This document shows positions 23,603 through 32,624 of a DNA stretch of 64,000 nucleotides, piece after piece; within the stretch, counting starts at the first letter, position 1, and the number at the start of each line of letters is the position of its first letter. The DNA is from Mercurialis annua (Eukaryota; Streptophyta; Magnoliopsida; Malpighiales; Euphorbiaceae). The stretch covers positions 16,631,001-16,695,000 of the forward strand of contig NC_065573.1 of assembly GCF_937616625.2 (NCBI RefSeq). The letters run 5' to 3'. A program made the position numbers and the translations under genes. Under the pieces are notes generated by a model that had not been told where the DNA came from, made no database searches, and saw only the letters and a program-made list of their open reading frames with translations.

Positions 23603-24681
23603 GAACAAAGGATCAATTCACCCCCTCAACTTGGCACGAAATATCAAATAAGTCATTTCTACCGTTTTTGGATCAAACAGACCCGCAACTTTGTAAAATC
23701 GTACAAATCACACCCTCCCTAAGAGAGTGTAACACACTCTGGTTTTGAAGGAAAAAAAGTTCAAAATAGTACTCAATATTTTTTTCATTTTTTGGTTTAA
23801 TGGTTAATGATTTTAAAATTCCAATTTTATCCATTTTTAATTAAAACTTCAAAAGTTAATTTATTTTTCAAATAAAAACTTAGGGACCAAAATTCTCTTT
23901 TTTCCTTCTTCTCCTTCCCACCTTCCACGTCCATTTCACCAAAATTTCTGTTTTTTTTTTCCTTATTCTTCCATGGCCACCGGCAGCCATAACTTCCTGC
24001 CGAAATTCTTTTTCCGGCGAATCTGTTCTTTTGAAAAACAAATCAACAGACCTGTTCTTCAAAAGAACAGATCTGTACATGTTTTTCGTGAAGAACGGCT
24101 GTTCTTCACGAAGAACAGCCTCTATTCTTCGCGAGAAGAACAAAAACCAGCTCTTCTCGCGAAGAACAGATCTCTGTTCTTCTCACGAAGAACGGATTGT
24201 GAGAAGAACAGAGAAATGTTCTTCACGAGAAGAACAGCAGAGCAGTCTGCTGTTCTTCGTGAAGAACAGATGCCAGATCTGTTCTTCAAAAGAACAGATG
24301 CCAGATCTGTTCTTCAAAAGAACAGATCTGGCTGGGGGTGGGGGAATTTTTTCTAGCAACGATTTTGGTGGTGGACGGGATGTTTGATGGTGGCGGTGGC
24401 GGCGGTTTCCGGTTGATTAGATGTAGGTGTTTAATTAGAATAGGTAGGTTTAATTAGAATTTTAATTATGTTTAGTTAATATTAAGTTAGGATTAATTTT
24501 TTTAATTAGGTAATCCACTCTCTTTTTTTTGTCAGAAGGGTGAATTTGAACCGGTTTTACTAAGTTGCGGGTTGCATCGATCCGGTTTTACAAAGCTGCG
24601 GGTCTGTTTGATCCAAAAACGGTAGAAATGACTTATTTAATATTTCGTGCCAAGTTGAGGGGGTGAATTGATCCTTTGTTC
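23603..24681. mobile_element. Nested nonautonomous TIR element, GAACAAAGG family
   Basis: A 1,079-bp element inserted in the Ulp1-type remnant. Its roughly 100-bp terminal inverted repeats are nearly identical. Both ends begin GAACAAAGGATCAATTCACC and remain aligned through GGATCAAACAGACCCGCA. A perfect 10-bp target duplication, ATTTCAACTG, flanks it (23593-23602 and 24682-24691). The interior 24010-24330 is packed with AAGAACAG/CTGTTCTT palindromes. Similar arms suggest a more recent insertion than its host. Open frames within it are artefacts of the palindromes. Confidence 0.93.
24010..24335. repeat. Palindrome cluster with TTCNNGAA cores
   Basis: At least ten overlapping inverted words of the type CTGTTCTTC-N-GAAGAACAG lie in the nested element. 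Three contain the exact heat-shock-element core TTCNNGAA (24085-24092, 24105-24112 and about 24256-24263). Others have longer spacers (TTCAAAAGAAC, TTCTCGCGAAG). CAGATCTGTTCTTCAAAAGA is repeated in tandem at about 24270-24325. Confidence 0.75.
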
Positions 24682-27480
24682 ATTTCAACTGAATCAAATG
24701 TACTAGGAGTCCCTTGAGTATTTGATTCTAAAAGATTAAAAGTAGGACGACTATCACCAGAATTAGCCTTACATAAAAAAATGAAAAGTTAATGACCATA
24801 TAAAGCCTAAAAATAATTTGATAAAAAAATAGAAATAGCAAGAAAAATATACCTTTTTGCTTCGTTGTATAACTTTTTTATTCTCTTTTGATACATCATT
24901 ATCCTCATCGACTTTCTTTTCAGAACTTTCACTATCCTCACGATCTTTGTACACATAATTGAATCTCTCGCTAACATTGGAATCGTCAACTGCATTCCCA
25001 TGGCTTGAGCCATCCTTTTTCTCATCATCATTTTTTTATCACCTTCTCTACCATCTCTTTCACTCTTATCATCAGTCATGTCATTGTTGCTATTTTCGCT
25101 ATCATCGCTTTCCTCTTTATCACGAGGCTCATTCAGATAATCCTTATCCTCACTGCCATCGCTGTCATCAGTATGCTCATTCGTATGATCCTTATCATCA
25201 CCGCCGTCATTGCTGTCATCACTTTCCACTTTCTTATTCTGCTCATTCTCATCACCCTTGTTATCAATGTCATCATCATTAATTATGTCTTCTTGATTAG
25301 TTTTAATCGGATGTTCACTAACAGTTTCTTCTGAAGAAGAAATAAGAACGTGAGCACCCACCTACACAAAACATAAAAAACAAAGAATAACAAAGTAAAG
25401 TACACATATAAAATGAATTACATAAAAAATTTACTAGCTATATAACAAAGGATTGCTAAATGTTCACCTCAACTGTATCTCGATGGGCAGCTGCAGTGAT
25501 TAGACTTTTCAATTCAGCCAATTGATTCTTAACATCAGAGAATTCGGTCTCTATAAATGTCTTGATAGCAGAAAATTCATTGAACATCTTCGACTGATTC
25601 AAAATCAATTTATGAATTTTGGTTTTCAAAACAACTCCTTCATTGTCCTCTACCTCCGTTTCGACTTTACGCTTTCCTTTAACAAACATCCCCTTTAAGT
25701 TCAACAACAACTTCTCCTCATCGGTTGGTTTAATATCGCATAATTTTAACTGAAAAAAAGTAGGCAAACAAAATAAAATAAACAGTTAAATAAACTAATA
25801 AACTATTAAATAGTTTACCAATAATATTCCAACAGTTTATGGAGTATTTGTTAACATAAATAAAATAAACCAAGGTTCATAAACAAACTCAAATATAATT
25901 TAGTTAAAGTATATAAAACATAAACATGTTCAGCAAATTGATCAAAGAGATTTCGGCACAAGTATAACCAACTCTGAAGAGTTGTAACTTTCCAACGCAA
26001 AATGCGAGGAATTTCAGTTCCACAACAAGAAGTTATTCCACCTTCGAGAGCAGGATAACACTCAAAGAACCAAGTTTGGAAGGCCAAAGGGAATCCGTCA
26101 TATCGACTTGAAGGGTGACCATCATAAGCTCTCGGTTTTTTCTTTAAAAAAGCACAGTTTTTCCATAAACTGAATTTACTTTTTAAAAACTCCAAAGTAG
26201 CATGAAACAAATCTTTTCCCTACGGGAAATTTTCAAAATCGTCACTACAAACAAGTTTAAAATGTGCATCACTAACATTTGCCTCACTTTTGTTATTGTA
26301 TAAAAAAAGTTCGATGAAATACAAGACAACCATTTGAAATACAAGACAACCATTTTAAAAAAGCTTCGAAAGAAAGCTATCTTCCAAAAACTTTTTTGAA
26401 ACTTTCTTTAAATTCCCAAAACAGTTAGTTTTGAAATCAGAAACCTCATTTTGGTACAACTTGAGATCAACACAACCAGTACATTTCAGTCCAGTTATTA
26501 AAGCAAATTCATCAATAGAAAATTTTAACAACTGACCAGACACTTTGATCCATAACTCATAAAAAACAGGTGGTTTTACCTCTCTAAGAAGCAAGAAGTG
26601 GATCAATTGCCCTTGAATTAAAAAATCTTTCATATCTAAAAACTTCCCAAAACAAGTTTGTGAAAATCTCTCTAAAGTTTCAGGGCTTAAATTCTTTTTA
26701 ATATTAGAAATGACATCAACACCAGCATTATGACTAATCTTTGAATGAAAATGATCTTCAGGCCTAATGAAAAACTCCCAGTCCTGAACAAATACAAATA
26801 AAAGAGTACAATATATTTGAAAAAAACACTAGTAGACTGAAAGAAACTATTTAGAAAACCTATCTCAAATATTGAATATAAGGAACCAAACATAGCAAAT
26901 ACAAACACAAAAAAAAACCACAAAACCTAATAGAATACCATTAACTAACATTAGGTAAGCCTTAAAATAGATAAATAAGTAATAAACTTAATTATTCAAA
27001 ATTAAAATCATAACTAAAACATTTAAATCAAAAAAAAAATTGCGAAATATGACAATTTAAAATTCCTAAAATCTAAAATAAAATTTTAATTTTAAAAACT
27101 ATTGCTAAAATCAACAAATACACCTAACTAATAGTCATTCACAAACTAAAACACATATCGAAAATAAATAAAAACCCATAATTATTAACTAATAACTAAC
27201 AAAATATACGAGATGGAAAAAAATTAAAACTATGAAAAGAAAATGATACCTTCACAATACGCACAACCCTTGAACTAGAAGCAAGAATATATTTAGCATT
27301 ATGTTTCTTCAAAACTGGAACATCTTCGAAATCATCGTCGTCGTCTTTATCCACAACTCTCTTTTTGTTACCACTACTCTCAGCAAACTCAATCTTCCGT
27401 TTACTTAAAGGATTCTTTATTTTAGGCATTACAACGGCAGATTTAGGAGATTTTTTAGAAACGGACGTAGTAATCACCAT

Positions 27481-27717
27481 TTTATCGAGAATAATAGAAG
27501 AAAACGAAAAAATTGATCAGACGTGGGTAAACAGTTGAAAGAAATGAAGCGGTTGAAAAGGGAATGCGTGTAATTCAAATTTCAAGAACATGCAGACATG
27601 AATTATAAATTGTAGCGAGAAAACAAAGATTTGTATTAATATAAATGTTTAACGGTATAAAAAAACAGAGATGGTATAGATGAGTAAACAGAAAAGAAGA
27701 AACCGTATAATTCTAGA
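27481..27717. promoter_or_regulatory. Presumed upstream region of the Ulp1-type remnant
   Basis: The 237 bp upstream of the start codon at 27480 contain no coding sequence. TTATATTAAT-like AT-rich words (about 27635) could have served as a core promoter. No specific site can be named. Confidence 0.2.
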
Positions 27718-27909
27718 GGAAATTACATGCTATGCCTCACATTTCATAAAGTTATACATTAGTGACTCATAAATTAATTTTATGCGGTAATCTCTCATTA
27801 ATGTTTTTAATTTTTCGCTTATACCTCAAAACATGTTTAGTCCTATTTTACCCTTATACTATCACGATATAAATCTGCTAATACTTCTCTTTTCTTATAC
27901 ATTAAATGT

Positions 27910-28356
27910 GACCCACCATCATCATGGTAACGAGGTCGTCGGCGACGGCGACCGCAAGAATTTATTGAGGAAAAAGAGTTTGAGAGCTGTCTTGGTTCAG
28001 GTGATGAGATCGAAGGCGCATTTAAGAAGGGAGAGATTGGTGTTGGTGTCGCGGTCGACAGAGTTGAAAGGAGTGGAGGAGACGAGAATAGAGGCGTCAC
28101 AGCCGGAGAGGATATCATTGTGAAAGATGATTGGAGAGTTCCGGTGCCAGTAGTTGGATCTGTGATCTTTTTATTTGCAATGGTTTCTCGCATGATTAAT
28201 TGTGAGAATTTCAAAATTGTTTTGTCATAATAGCTGTAAGAGAGTCTTGATTTGGGGGGAAATGTAAGATACGAAAGGGTAAGACATGGTGGCGGCGGCG
28301 GCAACGACAAAGGTGCCGATGGTGGAGAGAAGGGAAAGAAAAATGAGTTTATTCAT
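27910..28356 (-). pseudogene. Class III peroxidase first-exon fragment, broken
   Basis: From ATG at 28356 it reads a signal-peptide-like MNKLIFLSLLSTIGTFVVAA. It continues with LSYSYYDKT, then IMRETIANKKITDPTTGTGT and LQSSF. After a frame change comes HNDILSGCDASILVSSTPFN, SVDRDTNTNLSLLKCAFDLI, a stop, TKTALKL, and a shifted ILAVAV.DDLVTM piece. These match the family's RETxxNKxIxxPTTxxGTLR, GCDASxLxSS, ERDxxxNLSLPGDAFDxI and CADILAVAxRDLVTMxGGP landmarks in order. The distal haem-pocket block FFHDCF is degraded to SFHND. The rest of the enzyme, including the proximal His region, is absent. It lies beside MULE-type sequences and may be a captured gene fragment. Confidence 0.75.
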
Positions 28357-28469
28357 GGTGAATTGGGATTGCACAACAAACTGCCATATCTGATATTGAA
28401 GTAAATTGTTAATATAAATGGTATTTTGTTGACTGTTTGGTATTGTATTATTTGTTTTTGTACTCACCT

Positions 28470-29750
28470 GTGGAAATTCTTGAGTTGTAGGTAAATTATA
28501 CTGATATCAAAAGAAAGACAATGTTAAAGGTTCTAGGGCATGAGAAGCATCTGAAATTTGGCTTTTTCAACCTCATTTACTTTATCCTTTGGGTGAAATT
28601 GTTGTTTCCACTACTAAAATGGAAAAATGCTTTTGGTGATGTTATGCAGTAATCATCATGTCTAAGAGTTGAACTAAAATGAATTGAATTTGTATAGTAT
28701 TGTCTGGATTTAACCATGTTCCTTCCATTATAAAGTTTTTTTTCCCTTTTATTTATGAAGCTGAATGAATCAAATGTAGCAAACTGTAGCTTCCCTATTA
28801 GTTTCTTAAAATTGCATAAAGCTGAAAAATTAAATTAATCAATAAGAATCCAATAGATAATGTTTACTAATTATATTGTAACATGGAGTTTTGACTTCAT
28901 TATGTATACTAATATAGTATTTTATGCAATTGCATAAGAGAGTTAAAAATTTATATAGTCATTATATAGTTAGTTGATTTATGTGAGTTGCAAATGCAGT
29001 TTTTTCTATTAGGGGCCACAACATATTATCAACCCCAACTTTCTGTTGCAACTTATAATCAACCTCATATAAATTTTAAATCAACTTATAACTAATTATT
29101 TATTATTATTATTTATTGTTTTTTTATTACCATCAAAATCAAATATAGAAGCAAATCAATTGAAATAAAGCCAAATTGTGCAAGTTTAATCAACTTTAAT
29201 TTTGAAGACAATGATGCTTCCTCAACTATTGCTTGCTTGCATTGTATGCACTCCTTTTTATTAATATTAGGAGTTGCTTTAATGCAACTAAAATTAAGAT
29301 TGATATGTTGAAATTCTCTTGTGTTGATATTATAGTGTATATATTTTAATGAAAATAAAATAATGTAGATTTTTTATATGGCTGATTTGCCTCCTTAAAT
29401 TCCTTTTTAGGCTTAATGCTCACCATTTTTATTGTTTCTCTATAAAACTGAAATATGCATGGTATGAAAATAAATTTTGAATATGTCTTTATGATGATGT
29501 GTAAGATTGATGTATATATGATCTTGATCTTAATTTTACCATGTAAAATTTTATAAATAAAATGTTTGTGTTCATTTGATTTAATTTAAAATTAACCGGA
29601 TGTCAACCAAAAATCAACTCGATATTAACTAAATATCGACCAATTAAATTTTCATTTTGCTTCCGTAACACAGTGCAAAATTATTGTTATTTTTTTTTAA
29701 TTTTAATGAACTCTCTTTATTTAGAGATAACAAAGAATAAGAAAATGAAT
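28470..29750. other. AT-rich intergenic DNA, no gene recognised
   Basis: No coding signal. Isolated ATCAACC words near 29030-29100 and 29590-29650 foreshadow the repeat array that follows. Confidence 0.35.
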
Positions 29751-30830
29751 TTTGAAGGTTTATAATTTCCAAAAAATTTATTTAGGAAATTTAAAAAATA
29801 AACTATAAGGTCGACAATTGTCAATTTTAACTTATTAATGAGTTCTTTTTAATCTGTTAAACTTTTTTTTCTATAGTTTGGATAAATTTAAGAGAGTAGT
29901 TAAATTTCAACTGAAATCAACAAAAAATCAATTAAAAATCAACCAAAAATCAACCAAATATCAACAAAAAAACTTTTTTTATACGAAACTGTTCAAAATT
30001 ATTATTACCAATTTTCTCCTCCTTAAGGTTGACAAATGTCGATTTCGACTATTTTGAAGAGTTCTCTGTAATTTGTTGAAACTTATTTTTTGTAATTTGA
30101 CAAAATTTTAAAAATAAACTAAATGTCAACCCAAAATTATCCAAATATCAAGCAAATATCAACCAAAAATCAACTAAATATCAACTAAATATCAACCAAT
30201 TTACTTTTTTTATACAAAATTATTCAAAATTATTATTACCAATTTCCCCCTCCTTAAGGTCGACAAGTGTCGATTTCGACTATTTTGAAGAGTTCTCTAT
30301 AATTTGTTGAAACTCTTCTATTGTAATTTGGCAAAATTTTAAAGATCAACTAAATGTCAACCGGATGTCAATCAAATGTCAACCGAAAGTCAACCAAACA
30401 TCAATTGAATGTGAACTGGATATCAACTAAGTGTCAGTTGTTTTCACTGATGTAGAGTGAGGACACAAATCAGTTGCAATTTGGATTGTGCAATTTTAAT
30501 ATTGGGAGAGGAAATTAATATATAGTGTAGATTTGATAATTTTACGATCAATTAAAGATCAACCTAAAATCAACCGGATGTCAATCATATGTCAGTCGAA
30601 CGTCAACCAAACATCAATTGAATGTGAACTGAAAATTAACCAAGTGTTAGTTGTTTTCATTGATATAGAAGTGAGGACATAAATTAGTTGCAATTTGGAT
30701 TGTGCAACTTTAATAGTTTGAGAGGAAATTAATATGTAGTGTAGATTTGACAATTTTAAGATCAATTAAAGATCAACCTAAAATCAACCAAATATCAAAA
30801 GAAAGTAAGAAATTCTAATGATTCGCACAA
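29751..30830. repeat. ATCAACY-rich tandem array, 210-235 bp units
   Basis: A block containing CCTTAAGGTYGACAARTGTC and GATTTCGACTATTTTGAAGA recurs at about 30018 and 30250, with a diverged version at 29803. A second block with CATCAATTGAATGTGAACTG and GCAATTTGGATTGTGCAA recurs at about 30400 and 30614. Between them the sequence is saturated with ATCAACC, GTCAACC and ATCAACTAA words about 11 bp apart. No protein is encoded. Confidence 0.75.
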
Positions 30831-32624
30831 AAAATGCTAGAAAATATCAAAACAACTTACGTCAATTTTAGATTTTAAAACACATTCAGTTTATATCAAG
30901 TTGATTTTCAGTTTATAATCACTTATATTCCAATTTTATTTTTTGGTGTAAACATATTAAAAAATATTCTTACTATAATATGTTATAAAAACATAAAAGA
31001 ATGTCACTGTAAATATCAAGTGGATTTCAGATTGATACAAGTAAGTGAAACTAGATTATGAGTATGTAATTCATGGTAAACTAGATTACAGCCGGGTGCT
31101 AGAAATGACAACAATTTAGGACAAAATTTGAACAAAACCAATGAAAAACAATTATAACAAGTAGACAAAGCTAAACTAAGTCATTCTTTTCTATCTATCT
31201 ACAACTTGATATATGATATTGTTATGTTCATCGTAGATCTTAGCATAATTATATAAAATGTGATGTCAGCTCGAAGTCAACTATATGTAAATTTGATAGC
31301 TCGAAGTCAACTATATGTAAACTTGATATCTGCCTCATATAACATCAAATTAACTTGTAACAAAGCAACACCCTTAATTTGAGCTACGTACACGTGCTAC
31401 ACAAAATAAACTATTTGCTCTGTCTCTAATCAGACTCATATCCAAATATTATACAAATTTCTGGCTAAATAATTGTGTAGATTCAAGTAACCATTCCAAA
31501 ATTTTATAGCGATACACAACCTCACTCTACAATCGCATGCTAATACTCGACATCACATTATAGTCGTCGTTTCCACTATACACCAAAAGCCAATTTCTTG
31601 AAAAATCATAAAACCTTGATCATATCCATTAAACTTCTACTCTAATTTTCCTGGGAACTAATGCATAACAATGATGGCATTAGAAACAAGTTTTAGTATA
31701 AATAATTCAAATCAGTAAATTAACGGCTTGTAAAGCAGCTATATTAGCATAATTTTAAAATGTTATGCAGTAAAAAAAAAGTTGTACGAAGTGATTAAAT
31801 TTTGGCCGGTTCGACCATCGTCCTTAGTCAACTGCAATACTCCAACTGTCCTCAAATCAACTCATTTTGCAGATTTCAAAATTCTCAAACAAATTTTGAA
31901 AAAATGATTTTGAAATTATAATAAATGTATCTATCTAGTTTATGAATTAAAATTGACGCAAAATCAAAAAAATATTTATATCAACAATCGAGTTTATAAT
32001 TTTAATTTTACTTTTTCAATTTCAATTTGACAAAATTGGTAGTTTTTTTCCCACTTAAATCAGTTAATCTTAAGGATTCGCGATCTACAAAAGCTAGCTA
32101 TTGAATAATTCCATGAATCTCTACGAATTTTGAACTGTAAAAACTTAAAATTTCAATTTCTTATTTACCTTGTTGTTCTTGATGATTTGATGCTTGATTT
32201 CTTTATAATTGAAGGCTATATGTAGTCATCTGATGATTAATGGCTGATGTGTTGATTTTAAGAAAATTTCGTGCTCTCAGAGCTGCAATGGAGTGATTTT
32301 TGTTTGAGATTAAGGTTAGAAGATGAGTTTTGGAAGCTTAGAAGGAAAATGTCTCTTTGTGCGTCATTTCATTAAAGAAGGGCAAGATTGTCCTATTAAA
32401 ATTCTAAATCAGCTTATTTGAAATTTGAGGTACATTTGTAAACTTTTTTCTCTCTTTGGGAGATTTCTGCAGATTTTCAATTTGTGAGATATAAATGAAA
32501 ATTAATTGCCCTTTTTAGATATTTCTGAACTTAGCCCATAATTCTATTGAACTGGACCGGACTGTAAAAGTGGGAATAATTAGGCCTTTGGTGGTGCTGG
32601 GCCTAATTTCCTCTATATCTTTTA
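30831..32624. other. Intergenic DNA, no gene recognised
   Basis: Contains a 30-bp tandem duplication at about 31267-31327 (AGCTCGAAGTCAACTATATG unit, two copies). The segment ending near 32513-32536 may be a MULE terminal repeat (see the locus entry). No coding region is recognised. Confidence 0.35.

Larger units (their letters stand above)
21040..27480 (-). pseudogene. Ulp1 protease/DUF1985 MULE-associated gene remnant
   Basis: Starts at 27480 (MVITTSVSKKSPKSAVVMPK), with a basic then acidic N-terminus. A DUF1985-type domain lies at about 26783-26357 (LIHFLLLREVKPPVFYELW, FSIDEFALITGLKC) and continues at 26210-25851 (YDGFPLAFQTWFFECYPAL). Acidic low-complexity and coiled-coil linkers follow (25770-22640). 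The C48 peptidase-like domain is at 22160-21040: HWKDVDEVLFPMHV, KYWILERLVFKERCIYIYNS, then DCGVFTLVFAEHL. The Cys is kept, but the expected His before Trp is Tyr (KYW) and the usual Asp is Asn (YNS). Breaks are a TAG at 26220-26222, a 20-bp tandem duplication at 26316-26355, a one-base frameshift near 21705 (ADFI/VDTKFF), and a nested 1,079-bp element. Plant MULEs often carry such genes; this one is dead. Confidence 0.8.
17579..32536. mobile_element. Candidate MULE locus, boundaries tentative
   Basis: The left end, GGGAAATTTAGACAAATATA at 17579, and the reverse complement of the segment ending at 32536, GGGCTAAGTTCAGAAATATC, look like weakly conserved inverted repeats. Both lead into an ATCTCACAAAT word 40-55 bp further in. 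Between them lie a MULE transposase remnant (+), a Ulp1-type gene remnant (-) and a peroxidase fragment (-). No convincing 9-bp target duplication flanks these ends. An alternative left end near 27718 would make the right part a separate element. Treat the outer boundaries as a hypothesis; the gene content is the firmer evidence. Confidence 0.35.

Noticed and set aside
23973..24387. Overlapping open frames of 118-127 codons rich in FFKRTD and SRRT words
   Set aside because: They arise from the AAGAACAG palindromes of the nested element, read in several frames and on both strands.
24959..25334. His/Tyr-rich and Ile-rich plus-strand frames of 107-109 codons
   Set aside because: Shadows of the acidic low-complexity segment of the minus-strand Ulp1-type remnant.
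27833..28310. 155-codon minus-strand frame starting MSLPPPPP as an intact proline-rich protein
   Set aside because: It changes frame relative to peroxidase landmarks. The conserved words appear in two frames, so it is a broken peroxidase piece.
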